A DNA stretch of 48,356 bases from Deltaproteobacteria bacterium (GTDB lineage: Bacteria > Desulfobacterota > DSM-4660 > Desulfatiglandales > HGW-15): assembly GCA_019308985.1 (NCBI GenBank), contig JAFDHB010000012.1, positions 1 through 48,356 on the forward strand, written 5' to 3'. The notes under the pieces are model-generated. The model was not told where the DNA came from. It saw only the letters and a program-made list of their open reading frames with translations, and searched no databases. Both the position numbers and the translations under genes were made by a program. Shown here piece after piece: positions 40,985 through 48,356 of this stretch (position 1 is the first letter of the stretch; each line of letters begins with the position of its first letter).

Positions 40985-42451
40985 ATGAGTGATGAGCTAC
41001 TGCGGAAAATCATTCCTTTGCTGCTTCTCCTGTTGATCATTTGTTTCAATAGTTCTCCCTCGTTCGCCGCATCAGTTGTAGGGGAAGACATACCAATGAG
41101 CAGCGAATGGAGAATCCCCTCAACCGAAGACCTCCCAAGCATGTTGAAAAGGGCCGGCATCTTGGTAGGGACCACCTATTCGCTAACAAATTTTTTCTTC
41201 CTCCCCAATGGCGAAAAACACGGATTTGAGTACAGCCTGCTAAAGGAATATGAGGCATTCTTGAATAGGAAGAGGAGCCGCTGGGATATTCCCGTAGTAA
41301 TATCCTTTCTCCCAATGCCCCATGACAAGCTCATTCCAGCCCTGCTAGGGGGCTATTGCGATATCGTAGCCGCCGGACTAACCATAACACCCCAACGTTA
41401 TATGCTGGCGGACTTTACAGATCCATACCTGACCGGGATAAGTGAGGTGATAGTGACCCATAAGAGTGTAACGGGAGTAGCTTCTTTCATGGATCTTGCT
41501 GGGAAAGAGATTTACGTGCGTCGATCCAGCAGCTATTACTCCAGCCTCGTCGGGATCAACGGGAAATTGAAGGCCCGGAATCTGCCCTTGATAAGAATCA
41601 AGGAGGCAGATGAGACCCTTGCCACGGAGAGCATCCTTGAAATGGTGAATGCGGGCATCGTAAAGATAACCGTTGCGGATTCCCATCTGGCCGAACTCTG
41701 GTCCAAGGTTCTCCCTGATATAGAGGTGCACAAAGATGTCAAAGTCCGTAAAGACGGGAGCCTGGCATGGATGATTCGAAAGAATAACCCTCTCTTGAAG
41801 GAGAGCTTGAATAAGTTCATTCGGGCCCATAGGAAAGGGACGTTTAAAGGAAACATCTATTTCGAACGTTACTTCAAGGATACGCGCTGGATAAGGAACC
41901 CCTTGAGCAAGAAAACCCGTGAAAGATTGGCTCGCTATGAAACCTGGTTCAAAAAATACGGCAGAATCTACGGCATAGACTGGAGACTGCTTATCTCGTT
42001 GGCCTTCCATGAATCGGGATTGGACCATTCAAAGCGTTCCCCGTCCGGGGCGATCGGCCTGATGCAGGTCATGCCTGAACTCGCAAGGGATAAGAGGATC
42101 GCCATAAGAGATATTCACCTGCCGGAAAACAATATCCATGCCAGCACCAAGTACCTGGCTCTCCTGAGAGACAAATATTTTTCGAAACCCGGTATAGGCC
42201 CTGATGCCCGTCTAAGGTTCGCCCTGGCAGCATATAATGCCGGGCCTTCAAAAGTAGAGAAGATACGGCGCAGGGCCAAAAGAATGGGATACGACCCTAG
42301 TCGATGGTTCGGGAATTGCGAGGTGGCCGCGCTGAGAGAAGTTGGGCAGGAGACCGTCTTGTACGTCAGGAACATAAACATCTATTACATCGCCTTGAGG
42401 CTCTCTGAACCCTATATGAAAGAGGCCCATGAATCCAGAGGTGGTTTATAG
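40985..42451 (+). CDS. mltF: MltF-like lytic transglycosylase with solute-binding-like domain
   Basis: This is a 488-residue envelope protein that cleaves peptidoglycan glycan strands. A signal peptide (residues 1-28; LLRKIIPLLLLLLIICFNSS) is followed by a family 3 solute-binding-like domain (about 55-285; ALLGGYCDIVAAGLTITPQR) that acts as a regulatory module. The SLT catalytic domain (about 320-470) carries the acid Glu343 in FHESGLDHSKRSPSGAIGLM, then AAYNAGPSKVEKI and YVRNINIYY. This is the order known for MltF. Length is close to the family norm. It is a single gene facing the large pseudokinase-protease gene. Confidence 0.92.
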   Translation: MSDELLRKIIPLLLLLLIICFNSSPSFAASVVGEDIPMSSEWRIPSTEDLPSMLKRAGILVGTTYSLTNFFFLPNGEKHGFEYSLLKEYEAFLNRKRSRWDIPVVISFLPMPHDKLIPALLGGYCDIVAAGLTITPQRYMLADFTDPYLTGISEVIVTHKSVTGVASFMDLAGKEIYVRRSSSYYSSLVGINGKLKARNLPLIRIKEADETLATESILEMVNAGIVKITVADSHLAELWSKVLPDIEVHKDVKVRKDGSLAWMIRKNNPLLKESLNKFIRAHRKGTFKGNIYFERYFKDTRWIRNPLSKKTRERLARYETWFKKYGRIYGIDWRLLISLAFHESGLDHSKRSPSGAIGLMQVMPELARDKRIAIRDIHLPENNIHASTKYLALLRDKYFSKPGIGPDARLRFALAAYNAGPSKVEKIRRRAKRMGYDPSRWFGNCEVAALREVGQETVLYVRNINIYYIALRLSEPYMKEAHESRGGL

Positions 42452-42567
42452 GGAAACCAAGAGACAAGGGTGCCACCAAGCTGGCGGGACACCTTCCACC
42501 AAGTCCCCCGGAAAAAGAGATAAGGGAATTGACGGATGTTGAGGGCTTTGACAATGCAGCCCACCTG

Positions 42568-45500
42568 TCAAGGGTTCTTTCTGAGCCTCTTGAGGCGTTC
42601 CCTGATGAAATCGTATTCCAACCAGGTGTCGAGGAATGATTCCAGCGCTCTCCGATAATGACCTAAGGCCTGGTCCTTGTTTCCGATTCCTTCAGCCCAA
42701 AACCCCAAAAAGGCGTAGGCCGTAAGGAGGTTTTCCGGTGTCTCCAGTGCCCCTTTACTCAGCAACGCCTGATTCCCATCCTCTAAAAGCACTCTTGCAA
42801 TGCCCCTGTACCATGGGGCTCTTGTAGACGATATATAGGCTCTCAGTTTTGACCTTGCCTTGCTCTCCTCGCCCTGGATATGCAGTATACACGGTTCCAG
42901 GAGACCAAGGCTGAGCTGACTTGAATTCGATCTACCACCCCTTTTCAAGAAAGAACGGGTGTATCTCAGGGCATCCTTCCAGGCTTCGTCCGCGGCATAA
43001 TAGAATGCGAAGGCAGTTAGGAGATTAGGGCTGTCAGGGAACAACTCATGGACCTCTTGCAATATTTCGATTCTATCTCTTATTCCCATCCCCATGTCAG
43101 AGAGTTTATCGGTAAGCCCTGCAAGTTTCTCTTTTCTCTCTTTTTTCTCTTCCTGCTCTTTCATGAGCCTTCGAGTAAAATCCGCAATCTCTTCTCTGTA
43201 TCCGGTCGACTCCGATTCCTTTTGAAATGCCTCTTGCCTTAGTTTCCGCACCTGTTCGAGCTTGGAGAGTGCAAGATAGAATTGCCAGTTATCCCTATCG
43301 CCGGAGAGGAGGGAGTGGCGCAAAAACTTCTCAGCGGCTACCAGGTCCCCTCCCCGGGCCCTCTTCATCCCCAGAAGGTATAGGATCCAGCTCTTCTCAG
43401 ACGAGGTGTACCATCCCCTGAGCGCTGAATTCTCGTCAACGAACCCTCCCAGGACTCTTGCAAGATACCCCTGGAACTCGTGCTCGGACCTCCAATCCAG
43501 TCCCATGAGGGCTGCCCTGTGCCGGCTGGTTTCTTTCTTCCCTGTCATCCAGTCCATAAGGTATAACATCAACCTTGCCTCCATGTTTTCAGGGTTCATA
43601 GACAGGGACTGGGAAAAGCGTTTCGCTGCATTTGGGAAATCCCCCCTGCAAAAGGACATTATTGCGGACGCAGTAACTAACTGGGGATTTGGATTTCCAC
43701 CGATTTCCCTCTCCGCAATCTCCTGTGCAGCGAGCCAGCGGCCTTCCCTGGCGTGCTCTCTCATCCTTTTCAGCTTGTCCTCAAGGGAAAAATCCAGCAC
43801 ACCATTCCACTTGGTGTTTCCTGCCTTGACACTACTGAGGAATTCCGCTGCCCCCCTAATCGGGAGGACCAACCCTATGTCCCATCTCGGGGTTGGTATT
43901 GGTAGCAATCCCTGGGGTAATTCCGTTGCAACACCTGAGACAATCCCTATCACCTTTCCATGAATGTCTACTAGGGGACCGCCGCTGTTGCCGCCGTAAA
44001 TTGACGCATCCACTTGGAGCAAGTGTTTGAAGGAGCGCCTCACATTACCCCTTGTCACGCTTGCATTTACGGTAGCTTCCTGGGTGCGGCCGCCCAGGGG
44101 AAACCCCAGGGTGATAATGGGAGTCAGCTTGGGAATGGTTCGGGGCTCCATTTTGGCATCTAAGGGCAGGGGAGCAATTTCAGGGGGGACCGGCTCTATT
44201 CTTAGGAGGGCGAAATCATCCTTGAAAGGGGAAGAAAGGAACTGTGTGGTTCTTGTAAGGGACTTTGGAATGCCGGCAATGGATACCCGCCTTTTCGAGG
44301 TCCTGGTGTAAGCCGTATCAGTAAGGTATATGTCTTCAAGTTGAGGGTTCTCGATGAATCTCGCCGCCCTGTTGAAGGCCTCAGTCCCTTCAAACCATAA
44401 GAGTAAACGGTAATCGAATTTGGGCACCTTGTCTTCCTTTTTCAACTGTTCGGCAGCCGAAAAGAGGGTGTTGTCTTCCAACCAGGGACAGACGACATGA
44501 CGACTCGTGAGCATGTAGCCTTCTTTGTCCACGAGGAAGGCGGTCCCCTCGGACCTGTTTCGATAAACCCTTTCTCCCTCCGATTCCAGCCAGTATTCAA
44601 CTACCAGGAAGGCAATGGATTTCGTGTACCTGTTCGCATAGGACTCAAGGAGGGAAGATACATCTCTGTCTTGACGGGTCTGGTGAAACAAGAAGATGAC
44701 GATTGCGACGATGAGCAGGGCAACAGCAATTATGGCTGTTTTTCTCGCGCCTGTCTTGACTTTTTGAGGCCCCCGGCCTGGATGGAGGGAGGCTTCCTCA
44801 ATGCTTTCATATTTTTTCATTCCCTCCTTTATGCGTGCAAGACAGTCCGCTACCTCTTTCATGGACCGGGGCCGTAAGTCGGGATCCTCTGCCAGCATAA
44901 CCTTGAACAATATCTTGGCTTCCCCAGGGAGATCCAGCTCGTCGAGCTTTGCCACAAAGTCTCCGAGCCCCAGGTCTGCCGTGAGAATCTCCACGAAGAT
45001 CTTGCCCAGGGACCAGATATCACTCCTGAAATCAAGGGGCCTGTCACCCGTGATATCGGGATGGCATTCAAGGAGTTTTTTGAGCATGGGCCCTGGTCTG
45101 TCCAGCTGGGGATCGAAGAAGCGGGAGAACTTATAATCTATCTTTATCCCTAGAGCTCCCTCCCTGTCGGTTTTAACGAGGATTATGTCGTTCAATATCA
45201 AATGGGGAATGAAATAGCCCATGTCGTGGAGTACAGTGAGGGTAGAGGCTATCTGATAAAACAACTCAAAAACAAGGCCCTTATTCTTGAGCCCGCCGGA
45301 GGCCAGCAATGAGCCCCAGCTTATGGTGTCGAGCCACTCGCTTATTCTATACCATAGTCCATCCGGTGCTTGCCTGATAGCATAATGCCTTACGAACCCT
45401 TCCGCCGGGAGCTTTTTCAATTCTTCAAGCTCCTGCTTCAATCTCATCGCTATTTCATCGGTCACCCCGGACCGGGAGGTAAAGAGGCGGATCATGACCA

Positions 45501-45678
45501 TCTCGCCTGTCCTCTGGCGGATAGCCCTGCAGAGGAAACTGGCGTATCCTTCATGAAGCACATTTACGATCTGGTAATCATCGATATACCTTCTGCCTTC
45601 GCCGATTTCAGTGCCGCAGGAAGGGCAGGTGACAATGCCTTCGGCTACAGGTTGATCACATTTAGGGCATAGTTTCAA
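42568..45678 (-). CDS. Zinc ribbon-pseudokinase-TM-trypsin-like protease-TPR protein
   Basis: This is a 1036-residue membrane protein. A zinc ribbon (C4, C7, C18, C21) is followed by a protein kinase fold (about 33-290) recognisable by RSDIWSLGKIFVEILT and DPDLRPRSMKEVADCL. The VAIK lysine is replaced (VMIRLF), the HRDLKPxN loop reads PHLILNDIIL without the catalytic Asp, and DFG reads DYK, so it should be inactive. One membrane helix (314-331) leads to a trypsin/HtrA-like protease with intact triad His394 (TSRHVV), Asp488 (DDFALLRI) and Ser565 (GGNSGGPL). TPR repeats run from about 630 to the end. The topology implies a cytoplasmic sensor and a periplasmic protease. A consensus promoter lies about 200 bases upstream. 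Confidence 0.9.
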   Translation of the reverse strand: MKLCPKCDQPVAEGIVTCPSCGTEIGEGRRYIDDYQIVNVLHEGYASFLCRAIRQRTGEMVMIRLFTSRSGVTDEIAMRLKQELEELKKLPAEGFVRHYAIRQAPDGLWYRISEWLDTISWGSLLASGGLKNKGLVFELFYQIASTLTVLHDMGYFIPHLILNDIILVKTDREGALGIKIDYKFSRFFDPQLDRPGPMLKKLLECHPDITGDRPLDFRSDIWSLGKIFVEILTADLGLGDFVAKLDELDLPGEAKILFKVMLAEDPDLRPRSMKEVADCLARIKEGMKKYESIEEASLHPGRGPQKVKTGARKTAIIAVALLIVAIVIFLFHQTRQDRDVSSLLESYANRYTKSIAFLVVEYWLESEGERVYRNRSEGTAFLVDKEGYMLTSRHVVCPWLEDNTLFSAAEQLKKEDKVPKFDYRLLLWFEGTEAFNRAARFIENPQLEDIYLTDTAYTRTSKRRVSIAGIPKSLTRTTQFLSSPFKDDFALLRIEPVPPEIAPLPLDAKMEPRTIPKLTPIITLGFPLGGRTQEATVNASVTRGNVRRSFKHLLQVDASIYGGNSGGPLVDIHGKVIGIVSGVATELPQGLLPIPTPRWDIGLVLPIRGAAEFLSSVKAGNTKWNGVLDFSLEDKLKRMREHAREGRWLAAQEIAEREIGGNPNPQLVTASAIMSFCRGDFPNAAKRFSQSLSMNPENMEARLMLYLMDWMTGKKETSRHRAALMGLDWRSEHEFQGYLARVLGGFVDENSALRGWYTSSEKSWILYLLGMKRARGGDLVAAEKFLRHSLLSGDRDNWQFYLALSKLEQVRKLRQEAFQKESESTGYREEIADFTRRLMKEQEEKKERKEKLAGLTDKLSDMGMGIRDRIEILQEVHELFPDSPNLLTAFAFYYAADEAWKDALRYTRSFLKRGGRSNSSQLSLGLLEPCILHIQGEESKARSKLRAYISSTRAPWYRGIARVLLEDGNQALLSKGALETPENLLTAYAFLGFWAEGIGNKDQALGHYRRALESFLDTWLEYDFIRERLKRLRKNP

Positions 45679-45883
45679 GGCATGATTCCCCTAGATACAA
45701 TTCCGGGAGCCGGGCGCTGGATCTCGTGGTCGGGGGTATAAGAAGAGGCCTGCTCCCGCCCACCGATTGGAGACTGGATCCCTCAAAGGGTGAATAAACT
45801 CCGCACGTGATGGTCCAGGTAGAAGTCTTGGGGCAGGCTCTTGAGTTCAAGAGAGCCATCTAATTCTCTTTTTTTATCAATAT

Positions 45884-45912
45884 ATTATAGAAGGATCATT
45901 CTCAGGTGTCAA
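45884..45912 (-). promoter_or_regulatory. Perfect consensus sigma-70 promoter of the pseudokinase-protease gene
   Basis: Read on the minus strand: TTGACA (45912-45907), a 17-base spacer, TATAAT (45889-45884). All twelve hexamer bases match consensus. It leaves a leader of about 200 bases before the ATG at 45678. The leader begins with a small hairpin (GGCTCT and AGAGCC around 45860-45838) and otherwise shows no gene. Confidence 0.75.
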
Positions 45913-45980
45913 GGTAAGGTGTGCAGAGATTGACAAGATGTGATGAAACACATCCAGGAAAATGAAGCAACCTATCTTCA

Positions 45981-46008
45981 TTGAAATTCTCGCCGGATCT
46001 GTTATCCT
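45981..46008 (+). promoter_or_regulatory. Candidate promoter for hisC
   Basis: TTGAAA (45981-45986), 16-base spacer, TATCCT (46003-46008), about 60 bases before the hisC ATG. Confidence 0.45.
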
Positions 46009-46067
46009 TACACGGTAGTGTTTCTCTGTTCATAACCTGCGTCAAAGAGAAGAAAGGCTGAGACAAA

Positions 46068-47129
46068 ATGTTTTCGCAGAGACTGAAAAGACTTACCGCT
46101 TATGTCCCCGGCGAACAGCCCCAGGACAGCAAGTATATGAAGCTGAATACCAATGAGAATCCATATCCCCCTTCGCCAAAGATCGCCGACCTCTTGAGAG
46201 GGTTTGATATTGAAAGACTGAGGCTTTATTCTGATCCTGTGTGTGGGAGACTTCGCGACAAGATCGCCGAGAAATACGGCCTGACAAGGGAACAGGTCTT
46301 TGTCAGCAATGGATCTGACGAGGCCCTATCATTTTGTTTCTATGCCTTTTTTGACAGCCTATACGGAAAATTACTTTTTCCTGAATTTACCTATAGCTTT
46401 TACCCGGTCTATTGTGACTTTTACGGGATCCTCTATGAAAGAGTCCCCCTGGACAGGGAATTCAGGGTTGATCTGAATGGATTCCTGGAGAAAGGGGACG
46501 AGTCCTGCGGAGTAATCTTTGCCAATCCCAATGCCCCTACCGGGACCTATTTGCCTGTCGACAGCATCGCCCGGTTCATGGAGAACTACCCAGAGGACAA
46601 GATAGTCCTTATTGACGAGGCATACATTGATTTCGGCGGTGAAAGTGCGGTCAAGCTGATGGACCGATTCCAGAACCTCGTGGTTGTTAAAACCTTTTCC
46701 AAGGGGAGATCCCTGGCGGGTCTCAGGCTGGGGTATGCACTTGCCGGCAAAGAATTGGTCAAGGCCCTCTTTACCGTGAAGGACTCTTTTAATTCCTACC
46801 CGGCTGATACCCTTTCCCAGTTGATCGGTGAAATAGCTATTGAAGACGAGGACTATTACAGGGCGACCATTGAAAAAGTAATAGAGGCGCGGGAGTACTT
46901 CTCTTCGGAGTTACAGAGACTGGGGTGGCGGGTGCTGCCGTCTAAGGCAAACTTTGTCTTCTCCTCCAAAGATGGGGTCTCCGGGAAGGACGTTTACTTG
47001 AAGCTGAAGGGAGCGGGCATACTGGTAAGGTATTTTGACATTGAAGGGATCAAGGAGTTTGTCCGGATCACAATCGGCACCAGGGAGCAGATGGAGCGGT
47101 TTTTGGCGGAGGCGGTGCGTCTCTTTTGA
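46068..47129 (+). CDS. hisC: Histidinol-phosphate aminotransferase
   Basis: This 353-residue PLP enzyme of histidine synthesis converts imidazole acetol phosphate to histidinol phosphate. Conserved features are KLNTNENPYPPSP near the N terminus, FVSNGSDEAL, IFANPNAPTGTYLP, LIDEAYIDFGGES and the PLP lysine in KTFSKGRSLAGLRLGYA. The C-terminal arginine segment is VRITIGTREQME. Length is normal. HisC-like enzymes may also transaminate aromatic amino acids. No other his gene is in the window, so it is not in a his operon. It faces ddl with 43 bases between the stop codons. Confidence 0.93.
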   Translation: MFSQRLKRLTAYVPGEQPQDSKYMKLNTNENPYPPSPKIADLLRGFDIERLRLYSDPVCGRLRDKIAEKYGLTREQVFVSNGSDEALSFCFYAFFDSLYGKLLFPEFTYSFYPVYCDFYGILYERVPLDREFRVDLNGFLEKGDESCGVIFANPNAPTGTYLPVDSIARFMENYPEDKIVLIDEAYIDFGGESAVKLMDRFQNLVVVKTFSKGRSLAGLRLGYALAGKELVKALFTVKDSFNSYPADTLSQLIGEIAIEDEDYYRATIEKVIEAREYFSSELQRLGWRVLPSKANFVFSSKDGVSGKDVYLKLKGAGILVRYFDIEGIKEFVRITIGTREQMERFLAEAVRLF

Positions 47130-47172
47130 CGGCATCAGGTAAAGATCTCCGGGAAAAGACAGGAAAGGGCCT

Positions 47173-48264
47173 TCAAGAACCCGGGTGCCACGCTTTCGGA
47201 TGACCCCCAGGTCTTTCAAGGGCCAGTTCTATGAGCCTGTCCATGAGTTCCCCGTATGGGATTCCGCTCTCTTCCCACAGCCTGGGGTACATGCTTATCC
47301 TGGTGAAGCCTGGTATGGTATTTATCTCGTTTACCAGGATCTCGTTGTTTTTTTTCAAGAACATATCCACCCTTGCCATACCTTCACAACACAAGACCCT
47401 GTAGGAGCGAATTGCAAGCTCCTTTACTTTCTCAACCAGTCGTGGATCCAGGTTTGCCGGCGCCTTAAGGAGGGCCCCGTCCTCGTCAATATATTTGGCT
47501 TCGTAGGAATAGAAATCCCTGCGAGGGACTATCTCTCCGGGCAGGGAAGCGACCGGATCATTGTTTCCCAGCACCGAGCATTCTATCTCTCGGCCTTCAA
47601 TATACTCCTCTATCACTATTTTCTCGTCAAACTCAAAGGCCGTGTCAATAGCTCGCTGCAAATCGCCCACATCAACCACCTTGCTGATTCCGATGGAAGA
47701 GCCATACCTTGCCGGCTTTACAAACAGGGGCAACCCAAGCTTTGCAACTATCTCGTCAGGGCGGATCTCATCCCGTTCCCAGGCGCAGTGCACAATAAAC
47801 ATTCCGATCGGGATATCCGCATCTCTCAGCAGTCGCTTCATTACATCCTTGTCCATGCCTACCGAAGACCCCAGCACCCCCGCACCTACAAAGGGGATGC
47901 CGGCAAGTTCGAGTAATCCCTGGACGGTTCCGTCTTCGCCGTAAGGTCCGTGCAAAACAGGAAATACTACATCGATTCTGCCCAAGGAATCGCCTCCTTT
48001 AGTAAGAATGGGGTCTCGAGGATCACCTGGCACTATCGTCACTTCATCCATTGCCTTTCCCAGGGATATTCTCTTGGGATCCCCGGGGTGGAGCAAAAAA
48101 TCCGAGGGGTCATAGAGGGCCCATCGACCTTGCTTATCTATGCCTATCACCATTACCTCGTATCTTGCCCTGTCCAGTGCATTGATAATGTTTCTTGCAG
48201 ATTGTAGAGAAACCTCGTGCTCTTCCGATTTGCCACCGCAGAGAACGCAGACCCTCATTTTCAT
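47173..48264 (-). CDS. ddl: D-alanine-D-alanine ligase
   Basis: This 363-residue ATP-grasp ligase makes the D-Ala-D-Ala end of the peptidoglycan stem peptide. Conserved segments are RVCVLCGGKSEEHEVSLQSA, PVLHGPYGEDGTVQGLLEL, VKPARYGSSIGISKV (ATP lysine and glycine loop), VIEEYIEGREIECSVLGN, and the Mg site VNEINTIPGFTRISMYP. The ATG at 48264 is preferred because GGGGGGA lies six bases upstream; the frame remains open to the window edge, but the upstream codons look non-coding. It functions in the same pathway as the PBP1A and MltF genes elsewhere in this window but is not linked to them in an operon. Confidence 0.95.
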   Translation of the reverse strand: MKMRVCVLCGGKSEEHEVSLQSARNIINALDRARYEVMVIGIDKQGRWALYDPSDFLLHPGDPKRISLGKAMDEVTIVPGDPRDPILTKGGDSLGRIDVVFPVLHGPYGEDGTVQGLLELAGIPFVGAGVLGSSVGMDKDVMKRLLRDADIPIGMFIVHCAWERDEIRPDEIVAKLGLPLFVKPARYGSSIGISKVVDVGDLQRAIDTAFEFDEKIVIEEYIEGREIECSVLGNNDPVASLPGEIVPRRDFYSYEAKYIDEDGALLKAPANLDPRLVEKVKELAIRSYRVLCCEGMARVDMFLKKNNEILVNEINTIPGFTRISMYPRLWEESGIPYGELMDRLIELALERPGGHPKAWHPGS

Positions 48265-48356
48265 CTTATTTCCCCCCAGGCGTGGGTGATTGGAGTTCTC
48301 GAATAAACTACAAAAAAGAGAGGAGAAACACAAGCTCTGGATCGAAGATTTCAATG

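Noticed and set aside
45662..45859. 65-codon frame in the leader of the pseudokinase-protease gene
   Set aside because: No ribosome-binding site or family; it overlaps the real gene start in another frame. An attenuator peptide was considered but has no supporting codon bias.
1..48356. tRNA, rRNA, riboswitch and replication origin signals
   Set aside because: None could be recognised by eye; a cobalamin riboswitch before the mutase was looked for and not seen. A covariance-model scan would decide.

Overview
The window is a slice of a bacterial chromosome that reads as an anaerobic member of the Desulfobacterota (the former deltaproteobacteria). The evidence is indirect. There is a short-chain acyl-CoA degradation cluster with a B12-dependent acyl-CoA mutase. 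There is a sirC-ccsA-hemA block of the kind seen in sulfate and sulfur reducers. Other pointers are several FHA, GAF and PilZ regulators, a CX4CX2C radical SAM protein, and a roughly 155-bp intergenic repeat that I associate with this phylum from memory. No 16S, tRNA or other species marker is present, so the placement is an inference.

Layout. Bases 1-2488 hold the end of comM, a RAYT-type transposase element lodged exactly between two convergent stop codons, and an FHA-GAF protein. Bases 2489-3835 are gene-poor, with a perfect 28-bp palindrome and the first 30 codons of a lost amidohydrolase gene. A class A penicillin-binding protein (3836-6187) faces a leftward aminotransferase/histidine kinase pair (6208-9351). 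Bases 9797-20332 are a metabolic island on the + strand: two thiolases, a crotonase, two acyl-CoA dehydrogenases, the two subunits of a B12 mutase, its MeaB-type GTPase, a small membrane protein and an XRE-cupin regulator. The mutase carries Phe91 and Gln209 where methylmalonyl-CoA mutase has Tyr and Arg. This is the isobutyryl-CoA mutase signature, so the island is best read as isobutyryl/butyryl-CoA metabolism to acetyl-CoA. A 3-hydroxyacyl-CoA dehydrogenase is not in the window.

Bases 20411-25890 hold an RNA m5C methyltransferase with its PUA-like domain on a second overlapping ORF, a large PilZ-PilZ-acyltransferase protein and a radical SAM protein. Bases 26150-29878 form one operon for tetrapyrrole and molybdopterin synthesis (sirC, ccsA/hemX-like, hemA, moaE, moaC), followed by a second FHA-GAF paralogue. 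From 30882 to 45678 single genes for envelope and signalling dominate: an M48 lipoprotein peptidase, a cNMP-binding/PilZ fusion, a second XRE-cupin regulator, a secreted BFN-PDZ protein, a broken ECF sigma factor, a bacterial CULT-domain (cereblon-like) protein, a bactofilin fusion, a membrane class III nucleotide cyclase, a DUF3795-DUF3786 protein, an MltF-like lytic transglycosylase, and a 1036-residue zinc ribbon/pseudokinase/trypsin/TPR protein. hisC and ddl close the window convergently.

The most unusual items are the CULT-domain protein with an intact tri-tryptophan cage, the pseudokinase-protease fusion behind a perfect consensus promoter, the PilZ-acyltransferase fusion, the ICM-like mutase, and a dispersed repeat present seven times. 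One repeat copy appears to supply the start codon of a gene and another contains the stop codon of a gene.
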